Counted from the stretch's first letter, positions 44,873 through 56,557 are shown. The stretch is DNA of 64,000 nt from Thalassia testudinum (GCA_037157565.1 JAZHRO010000013.1:118930001-118994000); one strand, 5' to 3'. The notes: generated from the sequence alone by a model not told the origin. Translations and numbers: made by a program.

Positions 44873-46522
44873 TGATGTAAACACATTTACACTACTTAAA
44901 ATGTCTATTTATGCATGTTCTTAAGCATAGGATTGCATTTCATGATATAAATATTGCATTACATGCATCATCTTGCATTTAGAATAGTTTGAATAAAATG
45001 GAGGTTAATTGTCTCCTTTTATGTGGTTGGATAGGGCAAATATTTTATCAGGGCCTCGGATCAAAGATCCAACCATATGGATGTGATCAGGGCGACGATT
45101 GGAGTTCAACGACTCCAAGATCGCCCTAATCAGGCATCCATAGCATCAGATAGTGACCCGGGAACCCTAGAAGATCAAGGGCCAAGATGGTGTAAATTCG
45201 CACTTTAGATGATAAATCTGACCGCACGGATGAATTCGGATCGACGATCGCAGCCCAACCACACAAAAATCAAGTCAATCCGACATCCGTGGCACCATCT
45301 ACAACTTCCAGAAGATGGACGGCCAAGATGGCGCCACGTGGTGCCATCTTAGCTGCCCAAACGGCCGCTTGCATTTTGTGAAGGCCCCCGCCCGATCGCT
45401 CTCCGCCGTCAGATGGAGATCCAACGGCTGTGGTCGCTCGCGCTTAAAAGCGTTCGCGCGACCATTTCGTCCGCGTAACGCAGCGGCGACGCAGCCGCGG
45501 GTGAAGCAGAGGTCGCGGGTTTGAGCTGCGGTGTGGGGGTGGAAGGCGCGGGCGAGCGGGCACGGATGAGCGTCAGATGGAGATCCAACGGCTGCGCGTG
45601 CCCGATAACGTCGACGTGCGATTGGACGCGCAATGGAATGCGCAATCAGACGCGCGGGGGGCGCGCAACGCAGCGGGCGCGGACGTGATCTAAGCCATCC
45701 GATCGTAAGCCGTCCAATCTCACGATCGGACGGCTAAAAATCAATGGACGTGCGCGGGCGTTGCGCGCGCGAGCCGCGCACGCCGCCCACGAAGGGAGCT
45801 TTAGTGACGGATTTATCCGTCACTAAAGACCCCTTATTTATTGTTTTGAAGTTGTAATGTCCATTTTGCCCACACTCCTTGCAACTATAAAAGGAGACCC
45901 CCTCCATACGAAATTCTCATCCCTTCTTTCTCCTCTATACCCCTCCAAAGCTCAAAAGAAGCTTGTCCCACACTCGGGATGCTTCTTGAGAGATAAAGTC
46001 CAATTTTCGTTCCGTTTCGGAAGTGGATTCCGCGACGACGACGGCGTGCTGCTCCGTTCCCATTCTTCTGCTTCGTCCTCCTTCGTCCTGCTTCGTTCTC
46101 CTTTGTCCAGGAGTCGTTCCGTCCGGCTCGTCCTCCAAGCAATCGTCGAGGAGGATAACTTCTCTCTCCCATTCTTATTTACAGCTTTTCTAGTGTAGAA
46201 TTTTCCTGCTTTATAGTGTAATTGATTTTCCGCTTTCTAGTGTAACTTTTATAAACAATTGAAATATTGAATGCATGTTCTCTTTCTCTCTCTCTCTCTC
46301 ATAGTTTGATAGCTCCATTGTAATTATATCGCCTTGCTTAACAAAAATCCTAAAAAAATATAATTGCGAATATAGATCAACATAGCCTCCCTGTGTTCGG
46401 CCCGGAATTATTTTCGGTATAAATTTTATTTGTTAAACATGAATTCTTCGCTTTTTGAACTACAACGATAGGTTTTCGAAAACCAATCTCGTAAGCGTAG
46501 CGATTCGTAAACACGTTCAACA
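44873..46522 (+). repeat. Third LTR of B
   Basis: Length 1650 bp, ending CACGTTCAACA, followed by GTGGA. Its U3 resembles the first LTR (both have the CCCCCGCCCGATCGC phrase), it has the palindrome of the second, and its U5 from about 46160 differs from both (CT-repeat, no TGCTTTCTAG array). Confidence 0.95.
45886..45894 (+). promoter_or_regulatory. TATA box of the third B LTR
   Basis: AACTATAAAAGGAGACC is identical to the box at 37108. Confidence 0.7.
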
Positions 46523-46527
46523 GTGGA

Positions 46528-48260
46528 GGATAACAAGGATCCTCCAGAGCAGGATGGGTTTTAAAAGATATACACATTATTAATTCAAACCCTTGAATGG
46601 CGAGAGTAAAAGACAAGCATCAATCCACACTCGCCATTCTACCCAAGGATGTACTGGCCTGATATGTTCTCTAGAAACAATGTACATGAGCAGAGATCTG
46701 AGCCAAGGATCGGTTAGAGAGTATAAGGGTTGTTTGTAGTGTTGGAAGGTGATGGTTAAGTCCAATGAGGGCTTATTCGGTGTTAGGTCTAATTCCAATA
46801 ATGATTCAGATTGTGTATACTCCCTAACCATTGTAAACAACTGCATATTACCCTGCCTAGCATTAATGATTGGAGTCATATTTGAATCAAGGGTAGAATC
46901 CAAATTAGAACTCTTTGATGGTATGGTCAAAATGTCAGAATCATTATCATTAAGCTCATCCTCAAATTCATTTGGTTCACTCAAATTTTTGTTGGGGTGT
47001 ATATGTGATTCATTAGGAGTTGGATCAGTATCTTCAATTATTTCTAACGGAGGATTAGTCTTAATATTTTGGAGCAAGCCTATATCGTTGAATTCGTTAT
47101 TGTTCTTAGGGTATAAATCCTCAATTGACGTGTTTTGTCCCCGAGAGTCTCCCATAGACTTCTCATTATTTTGTTTGTCCTCCTCTAATATCAACTCCTG
47201 TTTTGATGGAGGATGACTCTCAAAAGAAAGGAGGAATCTGGATTTAATCATATTATTTCTATCCTCTAGAGGTAAATCCTCAAATGATAAATAATTCCCC
47301 TGTGATTCACTCCAGATTTTCAGTCCAGGTTCCTCTATTGGGGCATCCTCATTTTCTAAATTAGACTCTTCATATCCCTGAGACCAAAATTGATCTAATT
47401 CATCCTCTATTCCGTTAGGGTCACCTTCATTGAGTGCATTTAAATCCTCAGGATACGGAATGATAGGTGTTGATTCCCGAAGTGGAGGGTCAGGAGTAGG
47501 CTCACTAAGGGTAGAATGAGATTCCACCAAATAATCAATAGGGGAAGTGATAGGAATAATACAACCTTGACCCGGGTTGGTAGGGGTAAGGAGAATACTG
47601 TCATTGGGGTCAAGGTCATTAAAGGTACCATCTTCCCTTGCTTTTGACTCCAATATAGTTCAGGTGGATAATCACTATGATCGTTGTCCTCTAGTGGCCG
47701 TGTTTCATTGGGAGAGTCTAAATGATAGCTACATAAAATTGGATCCCTATTGTCATTAGGTTCCTCAGAATTATTTTCATGATCATGACGTATGGGTAGG
47801 GATCAAGATTATTGGGAAGCGTGTAGCTAAGTTGTCTTATTTCTTCATTTAACTGTTGACTATTCCCCAACATCTCTCCCATTGATTCCATCATTTCTGT
47901 TTGTTATTTTTGCATTTCTATCATAAAAGAGGAGAGGCTACTATTACCAGGTTGGGGAGGATAGTCAATTTCAGGCTCTGGTTGCCTAGGGGTATCAGTC
48001 CAACCTCGATACGAAAAATCATGAAGGGTGGGAGGGTTGGGTGTTTGCATGGAAGTAGGGATTTCAAGGTTGGAAAATCCTGCTCCTAAGCTCTACTCAA
48101 AAGTGGGAGTTATCAAGCCAGTACTCCCAGGATAAGAATAAGAATGATCCCATGAATTGTCAATGTACCCATCAAAGGATGGATACGCTGGGGCATGGGA
48201 TCCTGATTAAAAGATGGGAAGTATTGACTCTGATAATCTGAATGATAGGAGTAAGAGTAA
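46528..48260 (-). pseudogene. C acidic protein, main part
   Basis: On the minus strand the frame starts near 48260 without a clear ATG (SYSYHSDYQSQYF, then after a frame change PSFDGYIDNSWDHSYSYPG and GWTDTPRQPEPEIDYPP). After more disruptions it runs open for 357 codons (47653-46580). Shared with the D protein are YWSQK-G-MVP, IEEPGLKIWSESQGNYLSFEDL, KPSLDL-TIxQ, DPWLRSLL and VEWRVWID, and EDPCYPPL after a final frame change. Strongly acidic throughout, no zinc knuckle or enzyme motif. Conservation of residues while the DNA has diverged suggests past selection on the protein. Confidence 0.72.
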
Positions 48261-49484
48261 TCTGTTTCTTTAAGAAAAATAATTTTAACTCTCTTAGGAT
48301 TTAGCAAAATTCAGAATATAAGCAGAAAACTTCTTAGAGAGTTCTATTGTCAAAGCAAAAGCAAATTCAAAAGGATCTATTTATAGTAGATTGTAGGTCT
48401 TAGAGTTATATGTTTAGTTGGTGGCCAAACAAGTTTTGCAAAAAATTACGCTTCCTAGGCCAACTTCACTGGTGCCTATAACCTACTCGCAAGGGATGGA
48501 AGTCTCGAATCGAGCCCACACACGAGGAACCGAAGTAACTTGGTGGATAGGCTTGTTGATTTCCGACTAACTTCTCTTGTGGTGCAAAAGAGGAGAGGTA
48601 GAAATTTATCTAGTGACCTTATGTGTGAGGTGCACAGTGTCTCAAGTGTGCAAGCATACGATCGTGTTTTGATTTTTTAAAATTCCGTAAACTAGATCCT
48701 TTTGCACACAATTTTCAGTCACAGATTTTAAGGTCCAACCTCTTAATAGTCCCAATTTTTTTAAATTGACCACTGAATTAATTTGATTCAAGCACTTTAG
48801 TGGTCTTAGGTTTAGGTTCAATGCATATGCATGACAGGTAATTGATACTCAAGAGAAGACGTACCTTACTCTAGCTTTCTTTGTGCAATGTATGCAATGC
48901 AGTGTAATAAAAATAAACTAGATGCTGCTCATTCAGTCCTAGATGGTCGTCCTATAGATATACAGCTTCTAGCAGGCAGTTCGATTTTTTTTTTTAATAA
49001 TAAACAAATAGACCTAATCTAACTAACTAACAAACATGCAGTTCAAACAATCCTAGAATCTAAATAAATGGGAACACTCTCCTAAAAATACGCTCCCGCA
49101 TACAAGAGTGATAAGAAATAAAGTGGCACTGGGAACACATTCCCAAAAATACCTGACAAGGGTCCAAAAGACAGTAATTAACTTCTAATGTCTATCTAAA
49201 CTAAATCTAAACTAGCTCTACTGACTAAATTAGAAATAGGCTTCTTCGTAAGCCTATGTGCGTGGGATCAAGGACCACGTGTTCCTGTTTCTGGCCTCCA
49301 GGTGGCGTCAAGGTCCACCAAAAAGATCATCTCTGTCGTGTGCGCCCGTTCGGGTTCAATGTCGTCGCTCTGCTGCGCCTATTGTCGTGTCAGATTCCTC
49401 GCACAATAATAAAAATGATTAGATGATTGCGCAACTTAGAATATTAAAAAAAAAAAATAACATGAATCTATTGCATCTGTTGCC
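48261..49484 (-). other. Untranslated leader of element C
   Basis: About 1.2 kb between the primer site and the protein frame, AT-rich, with no recognisable frame. Confidence 0.65.
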
Positions 49485-49502
49485 TCCCTGGCAACGGTGC
49501 CA
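49485..49502 (-). other. Primer-binding site of C (tRNA-Asp)
   Basis: On the minus strand TGGCACCGTTGCCAGGGA matches the tRNA-Asp complement with two transitions, three bases from the LTR. Confidence 0.9.
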
Positions 49503-49505
49503 ATT

Positions 49506-51101
49506 TGACGCATCGATTTTCCTCTTCGCGTTGTAGTATTTAAGTGGTGGAAAAATTGACTAATCAAAAAAATAAAAAGAACCACTCATAGAAGAGCAGG
49601 TCGTGTCCATAGGGAGGCAATTATGCAATAAACTCTCAATTATTTTATATTCTTTCGATAAAGTGCGACATCTCTATTCAAATCTAACACAAAATGAGAT
49701 GGAAAGTAGATTCACAATAACTTAAAAATAAGGGTATATGTGCAGTTTTTCCTCACTGAAATCTTCAATAAATATATGATGATTTTATGTAATTTTCACT
49801 TGACATATACTAGAGAAAATTAGTGCACAGGTTAGGCCCAAAACCAATCTTGAAATAGGTGAATATCATTAATGTGTAATTATCAGAGAATATAAGTGTG
49901 CATGCGTAATTTTGCCAGAATATAATAATAATAAATAAAAATCAAATTCTGGTGGCAATGGCAGTGAATGTAATTTTTATTATCAGAGAAAACGGAGCAT
50001 TTGCTCTCTCACCTCCTCGCAAGAGAGAGAGAGAGCACCGGCCGGCTGTGGACTCGCTAGGGAGATTGGCGAGGATGAGACCTATCTGATGGAGGCCGTG
50101 ACGTCGACGGAGATGGCCGAAGGCAGCCGGCCAGCGGAGGAGGAGTGGCGGCGGTGGACGGGTGCTGGCGTTGCTGCGTGTGCTGCAGATGGCACGCACT
50201 TGTGGATGTGGCAGGAGGTGCGGATGGCGCGCTTGCGGGTTGAAGGCGCTGGCGGAGGAAGGGAAGGAGGGCATGCACGCCTGCGGGCGTGCAAGGTGGA
50301 GAAGGAGCGGGCACTCTGCTGGCTGGTTGGAGGGCGCGGCAGTGGTGAAGTGGGAGCGGTGCCTGCAGCGTGCGTGGAGGTAGGTGCGGTGGGGTGTCTG
50401 CGGGTGCGCTTGCAGCGCCTGCGGGTGCCTGCAGGGGCGTGGGTGAGGGCAGTGCAGTGCAGGAGCGGGCGCCAGGTGGTGCGCCTAAAGGCAGTGAGGC
50501 TGAGGCACGTGCCTACGGGAGCATTGGAGGTACTTGGCTTGCGCGCCTGCTGGGAGTGCTAGACGGTCAAGAACTTGGTGATGGCAGGTGTGGGCAGAGG
50601 TGGCGTTGGAGAGGTTGGAGCGCACGTGGTGGCAGTGGAGAAGATGATGGAAGTTGTACACAATGCACGCTTGATGCAGTTCCCCGTAGGGGGGAAGGTG
50701 GCTCCACAGTGTACGCTGGGGTAGTTCCCTGCAAGGGGGAAGTTGGATCCCTTCTCCTTTCTCAACCTTGCCTTTTTAACTCCTCCTGGTTTGCGCCTGC
50801 GAGAGTTAAGGGATTTTCAAATCCCTTAACTATTTCTGGCCGGTGACTATTGAGGGTGCCCGGAGGATGGGGAAAAGAATAGTCGTCGGTTATTTGAAAG
50901 GGTAATTTACCCTTTCCTCCTCATTCTTTTGCCAATTATTTTTCCTGCACATAAAAAGAACATATTAAGTTATAGAATAGATGTAAACCTAAATCATGAT
51001 GCATGCAAACATTCTATAACTTAATATTGTTATTAACAAACCTAAAAGATACAATTAAAGTTAGTTAGGCGTAATATTAGTCCATTAAAATAGACTCATC
51101 A
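49506..51101 (-). repeat. 5' LTR of element C
   Basis: On the minus strand it starts TGATGAGTCTATTTTAATGG and ends GATGCGTCA. It is similar to the 3' LTR throughout, with the GC-rich middle at 50040-50640. One arm of the terminal hairpin is mutated. The frames in the GC-rich part are not genes. Confidence 0.95.
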
Positions 51102-51106
51102 GTCCA

Positions 51107-52306
51107 CGCCTTAAGTGGGAGGAGGATATGTATGAAAGTAGCTATACATGGGATGAAGAAAGGTGGAAACCCGAGGAAGAAAATGATCAGGTTGAGTATC
51201 CACCTCAATTATATTGGAGTCAAAAGAAGGGAATGATGGTACCATTGGAAGACCTCGACTCCGATGATAGTATTTTCGTGACATTTTATGAAGTGGGTCG
51301 AAGTCAAGTTGTTAATCCCACCTTCCCTTTTGATCATGAGATGGAACTCAAGCCCACCCTTAGGGAACTTAACCCTGAAGAAATCCACCTATCTGAGGAG
51401 TCTGATGTTACCAGTGTAAGCCATGTACCCCAGATAGAGTGCCCTAGGGGATCTGCTGAGATTTTAGATGATTCTAGACCTCGGGTATATGATGAATCGT
51501 ATGATGAGGAGAAGGATGAATTATATGAGGAACCTACATTCAAGATTTGGAGTGACACTAAGGGTGATTATGTCTTATTTGAAGAATTAGCCCCCGAGGA
51601 TGTCACAGAGTTGACCAAATTAGGTTTCCTTAGCACATCCATTGATGATATCTCTCCTCATGATGAAGTAATTGAAAATTTGGAAGTAACTTCTGAGATT
51701 AATGTGGATTCACATATATACTTCGGGGAGGATTTGAGTAAAGAACAAGAACCTAGGGATGACATTGATATGATAATCCCTAGATTTGTTGCTTCCAACC
51801 TGCCTTCATTTGATTTGGAGTCATCCTCTGATTCGCCTATGTCTAAAGGTGAAATGTTGACCCCATACGTTGAAACGATCATTGATGAAGTGCAGGCAGA
51901 TACTTCTGATAGTGCAAGGAATGCTAGGGATGCAATTGAGGAATTGGAAAGATTGTTAGGGATGGACACTGAGCCAACTAAACCCAACTTAGATCTTATG
52001 ACCATCCTGCAACCTGGAAACTTGGATACCCTAGATGATCCTTGGCTTAAAGACATGCTCACTACTATTTTGACCGGGGGGCTTAACAGACCAATATCTC
52101 TTGTAATGGAGTATTGGGTATGGATTGATGATTTCTTTGGTCAGTCCATTACCCTAGGGATTTATCTCTGCACCATTCCTTCCCCATTTCTTTTGGAGGA
52201 TCCTTGTCATCCTCCCCTTACCCCTTTGGAGGTTGTTATGATAGTTTATCCTTTAGAACCTCCTCTGGTGACCTGGGATGATTTCATTCCCATCTTGGTT
52301 GGATGA
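51107..52306 (+). pseudogene. D acidic protein, C-terminal part
   Basis: The frame is open from the C insertion site (after the second GTCCA) to TGA at 52304. It carries LYWSQKKGMMVPLEDLDSDD, EEPTFKIWSDTKGDYVLFEE, KPNLDLMTILQ, DDPWLKDML, MEYWVWIDDF and EDPCHPPL, all matched by the element C protein. It is acidic (about 400 residues here) with no known domain. The ATG at 51128 is internal to the original frame, not its start. Apart from the inserted element this half has no stop. Confidence 0.78.
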
Positions 52307-53712
52307 GCATTTGCTATCGGGATTCATCATCAGCTTGCCAACATTCTAGATTACCTGTTTTCTAGGCCAGCATTAGTTTGCTCATTGTTAGGGCCTATTT
52401 CTTTGGTTTTGGAACCTAACTTGCAGGTTCTTTGGTTACTCGGTTACCAACAAATTAACGGTAGCCCAACTCTGACCCAGGTAATACTCTTCTATGCAAT
52501 GAGGACAATGCGGATTTTAGGCATGGGGGGCGGGGCACGTGGGGATATACATAGCATTTATACATAGTGCATTCATGCATTTAGTTAAAACATTTCGCAT
52601 TGCATACATTTTCATCAAAAGAAAAAAAAAAGAACAAAGAGAAAAACATTTTGTATTATTGAGCTTAACTGGTTGGGCCCTGCATTCTTAAGCAGACCAG
52701 AACTTTAGGTTAGACTAAGTTGATTCTAGGTGTCGAACTTTAGAAGCTAGGTAAGCTACTAGCTTTAGACCTTTAGGGTCCTTTGTGGACTTAAAAACTT
52801 AAGTAGGAGTTAAGTTGCGGACCATTCCTCAAGAGGTTGAGGAAGGAAAGCTAGAGATTAAGTTAAAGGCTGGGTAGTACCTGGAGTCTTGTTCTATCTT
52901 TTGGTTTACAGGTCGTTGTAACCTAAGCATCCACATTTCACACACACTTGGTCTTGTGTAAATAGTGATCACCCATATTCATTTCTTAAAGAAAAGTTGG
53001 TTCTCTTAGTTTTGACTTAGGAAAAGCTTGAAAATACAATTTGATTGGAAGAGCTTTTGCCGTAGGAGAGGTGGAATACATACTCAACTTGAGGATGTGA
53101 TGATAACATGTCACCTCCTTGATGCTTGTCTCTTAGGATATCCATCCTACTGAAGGCATGTAAGTGCATTGTGCGGTTCAAGTACCATGGGCGGCCCTAT
53201 CTTGAAGTGCTGATTGCCACAGGCCTGAATTTGCTTAAGAATCCATGGGCGATACTATCTCGAAGTGTCAATTGCCAGGAGTTCTTGGGGTAGCTATGGA
53301 TGGTGCTATCTCGAAGCATCGAAAGCTAGGCAGCCTTCGAGGTACGATGATGGGGACAATGAATTTGACACAAACCGTGTTGATAGTTGATCCAAGGTTA
53401 GACTTAGAGGAATCAAACAAAAATATATATATTAAAAAAAAACCTTTTTCCTCTCTAGGTTGGCAATCATACCAACCTCAAATAACTCAGATCAATGCAC
53501 ATGCATGGATGCTTTAATCTCTGGGATCAATAAACACTAGGGTAGAGTTAGAAATCAGGGAAACCTGTGCCTGCAACTCATCTTTAGCCGACGTAGTTTG
53601 TAACTTGGCAACTACTTGGGAACCATAGGTCTCAAGTTTGAACTTAACATGTTACTAAAGTAAGATTGACTGGGTTGGCTGGTCTACTTGGAGAGCTGGG
53701 TTATTGCTTAAG
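52307..53712 (+). other. 3' untranslated region of element D
   Basis: The conserved hairpin/G-tract motif is at 52496. From 53080 to 53420 there are repeated phrases CCATGGGCG-TACTATCTCGAAGTG, similar both to the element A 3' region (18720-19060) and, reversed, to the 50-bp repeats of element E. The frame at 53245 is within these repeats. Confidence 0.7.
52496..52534 (+). promoter_or_regulatory. Conserved hairpin plus G-tract motif, copy in D
   Basis: GCAATGAGGACAATGCGGAT is followed by TTTAGGCATGGGGGG. Confidence 0.62.
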
Positions 53713-53750
53713 TTTGCTAGGGACTAGTAAAAATTAGGCATGGGGGTATT
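53713..53750 (+). promoter_or_regulatory. Polypurine tract of D with upstream hairpin
   Basis: TTTGCTAG-GGA-CTAGTAAA is followed by AATTAGGCATGGGGGTATT and the LTR start TGATTAGCCCA. Confidence 0.85.
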
Positions 53751-55455
53751 TGATTAGCCCATTTTGTGGGCTATTTAAGTATTTATGTGCTTAGACATTA
53801 AGTTAATTTTAACATTTAGATAGCATACATTAGGATGTAAATAAATTAATTCATATTTTTAGCTTAAGTGCATAATTCATGTGTGGCATCCATATCTAAA
53901 TGCATTTAGAATTAACCTAGAATTGCATGCATTTGATTAGTTAATTAATTAGGTGCATTACCTATATTGTTTTATTTAACATAGAAGTTAAGGAGATATG
54001 TATAATAATCCTAATTATTTTTTATTATTCTTTTCCTTCTGCAGGAACGGCTTTGCCTCTCCTCCTCTAGCCATACCTCCATAATGGCCATGAGAAGCAG
54101 ATCTGCTCCCGCCCTTCCATTTTAAACCCATGTGCACGGCTACAAAGGGAGGAGGAGATGGTAATGCAACGGGAGACACCGTCCCACTCCACCACTGTGC
54201 ACTCCACTCCACCATCGTGGTCTCTAAGGCCGAGCTCCACCACATTGTGGGCCGACGAGGTGACAGCTTGCCGCGCCAATCCGGTGATCTTGGCCATCAC
54301 CGTGCAACTACCAGATCACCCTTCTTTTCCAAGCACCACCAACACCATCTTCTTTTTCTTCTTCTTCTTCTTCTTCCTCTGTTTTCAGAACAAAACCATT
54401 CCCGCATCCTCCTTGTTGCACCTCTGCACCACACTCGCAGCAGCGCGCAACCTCCTGTGTGTACTCCCTTGCCTTCCCCGCGCGACCGATCTCCACACTC
54501 TAGCCCCTAGTGCACGCCCGCACGTGCAGAGCACACGGTACATCAACCACTGTGCCTGCACTCCCTGCAGCACGCCGTTGATTCTCCCAGCAGTAGTGGC
54601 TGCAGGTCCTCCAGCCCACCGGTCCTCACCTGCGCGAGCAGAGCGCGCACTACAGCAGACCGCATGCGCCTCCTCGCCTTGTCTCTAGCAGCAGTAGCAA
54701 GAGCTCCAAGTGGCTTTAGCAGCTTCTCCCGTGCATGTCCGCTTGTTGCGCCTCCGCCTGCGCAGCCGCCCAGCATACATAGCCACGCCGTGCACAGCAA
54801 CCATCCCTAGCTGCATGCACATGCTCCTCCTTGTGGTCCTCCATCAGCGTGTGCCACCGTCTCTACAGTTGTCGCGCACCACCATCTCCGTTCCCTCCTA
54901 TCTGCAGGTAGCAAACAGGGGTTGTAGCCAGCCACCTATCATCCATTCCTCCTTGCCGCCGCCATCTCTAGCCTCCATTCTTCAAACCACCACCACCATC
55001 TGAAGCGTCTCGGAGGTCTTATCCTTCATCGTGAATCTCGCCTCCAGCTGCGGCCTGCCGTGCACGCATGCCAAGCACAAATGGAATCCTCTATTTCACT
55101 CTCAATTAATAATTACATTAGCTGCCATTGTGAGATTTTTAATAATATTATATTATGACACATTGCAAAATATATCCTTCAGATGTGCATAATTGCTATT
55201 TCAGCATTAACTTTGTTGTTTACTTAATCTGAAAGTGATTTTGACTTGGTTTCTTGATGAATTTTTTTGTGAACATCTATTTTTAATCTTTACAAGTTTT
55301 AAATAGGTCATTGCCTCCCTGTGGACACGACCCACTCTCCTGTGAGTGGTTTAATTTTAATTCTAATTATTTTGATTAGTCGATTTTCCACCACTTAGAA
55401 ATACAATGATAAATCTTCTTAATCATCATTTTCGAAAGCGAAAATCGACTTATCA
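53751..55455 (+). repeat. 3' LTR of element D
   Basis: It starts TGATTAGCCCATTTTGTGGG (stem TAGCCCA/TGGGCTA) and ends GACTTATCA; length 1705 bp. A CT-rich run (54350-54380) and a GC-rich part (54420-54860) give spurious frames. It shows the uninterrupted site where A4 entered the 5' copy (GGGAGACACCG near 54170). Confidence 0.95.
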
Positions 55456-55735
55456 CCATCCGTGGTGCCCTTGTTCTGTTACATAAGTAGTTTATGTTTA
55501 TGTTAGAATTTGCTTAGTTAGATGTATGCAATTCATGTTCAAACTCTTTGATTGATATATATACTCCGATATTATGTCTATACTATTTAATAATTATATT
55601 GGGAACAAACGCGTGAAATCAAAAGTGCTTCCTGCCTCCTTGTGATCGACTGGGACTCACCAATCCCATTAATTTATTTGCTTGAGATGTATTTCGCGTC
55701 ATACTACAATGTGCTCATCTTTTACGCAATCTACA
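55456..55735 (+). repeat. X 3' LTR, right part (U5)
   Basis: This continues the LTR cut at 26800. GCCTCCTTGTGATCGACTGGG corresponds to the GCCTCCCTGTGTTCGGCCCGG phrase in the U5 of B. The end near 55735 (CTACA) is approximate. Confidence 0.5.
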
Positions 55736-55740
55736 ACCGG

Positions 55741-56557
55741 AACACTTTAGCTAAATGATAGCTCAAGATAGCTCATCTCATCTCAACCTAGCTCAAGTCA
55801 ACTCAGATCTAGCTCAACTTAGTTGAGTCTATATCATCTCAGCTCCCATCAGTTCACTAGGGGCTCTAGCTAGCTCAACTAAGTTGATAGGAGTCCATCT
55901 CAGCTCAGCCCTAGCTCATTCCAGCTCCACCCAGCTCATGGCAGTGGAAATCCAAGCTAGCTAAGCTACTACTTGTCAACTAGTAGCTAACTCTAACCTC
56001 CACCTTAACCCTAACTAACTCTAACCTAACCCAATTCCTTTTGGCGCCAACCCACCATAACCACCACCCTAGGCACCCCTTCATGTTGGTGCCAAAAAGC
56101 CCTAGACATCCCTTCATTTTGGTGCCAACATGAACCCCCATCCTAGCCCTACACCTCTCCCTCTATCCCCATCTAAACCCTACACCTGACCCTTTCTAGA
56201 AGCCCACTAGTGGCGCCAACCCTAAGCCACCATAACCAACCCTAAACCACCACTATTTTGGCGCCAAAACACCACCCATACCATTCCATCTTGGCACCAC
56301 ATATATCTACTCTTAATCCCACAACCACCACCATAAAAAGCCATCCTAGCCTTCCCTTATGTCCATGCCAACCCTACCCCTTTAACCACACTAAAGTTGG
56401 CGCCAACTCTCCCCTAACAACACCTACTCATACCTCTTCAATTGGCACCAACACACCCTAACCCCTCATCTCATAAGCACCACCACATAACTCCAGCTCC
56501 ACCCTACAACACACCTAACCAAACCCTTAACCCTAGCAACCACCTAGGGTTGGTGCC
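55741..56557 (+). mobile_element. LTR A fragment (copy A5), truncated
   Basis: It begins in the middle of the AGCT-rich domain (matches A2 from about 6995) and runs through the block of GGCGCC sites with the most copies seen (56040-56555). The left end is missing and the right side is cut by element E at 56557. No TATA region is present. Confidence 0.75.

Larger units (their letters stand above)
36144..46522 (+). mobile_element. Element B: three-LTR non-autonomous retrotransposon
   Basis: LTRs lie at 36144-37869, 42127-43885 and 44873-46522. The first internal region is 37870-42126; the second is a 0.99-kb remnant at 43886-44872. The 5-bp duplication GTGGA flanks the whole unit (36139-36143 and 46523-46527), so all three LTRs belong to one insertion or were rearranged after it. 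The internal region has a tRNA-Asp primer site, one long frame without gag/pol motifs, and a polypurine tract. It interrupts the protein frame of element C. Confidence 0.95.
32665..51101 (-). mobile_element. Element C: non-autonomous retrotransposon on the minus strand, interrupted by B
   Basis: The 5' LTR is 49506-51101, primer site 49485-49502, internal region 49484 down to 34316 (minus element B), polypurine tract 34316-34335 and 3' LTR 32665-34315. The flanking duplication GTCCA is exact (32660-32664 and 51102-51106). It is inserted in the reading frame of element D, which encodes a homolog of its own protein. Without B it is about 8 kb. It has no gag or pol. Its 3' region resembles that of element X. 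Confidence 0.95.
26801..55455 (+). mobile_element. Element D: large non-autonomous retrotransposon, interrupted by C and a solo A LTR
   Basis: D has LTRs at 26801-30755 (with a solo A LTR inside) and 53751-55455, a tRNA-Asp primer site at 30758 and a polypurine tract at 53729-53750. The likely duplication is CCACC (26796-26800) and CCATC (55456-55460), with one mismatch. Without the nested C element and the solo LTR it is about 8 kb. Its only substantial frame is the acidic protein split at 32664/51107. No gag or pol motif is found, so mobilisation in trans is inferred. Its 3' region resembles that of element A. Confidence 0.9.

Noticed and set aside
46749..47216. 155-codon plus-strand frame
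   Set aside because: It is the antisense shadow of the acidic protein of element C, whose motifs match element D only on the minus strand.
53245..53517. 90-codon frame in the D 3' region
   Set aside because: It reads through the repeated CCATGGGCG-type phrases and has no conserved frame in A or E.
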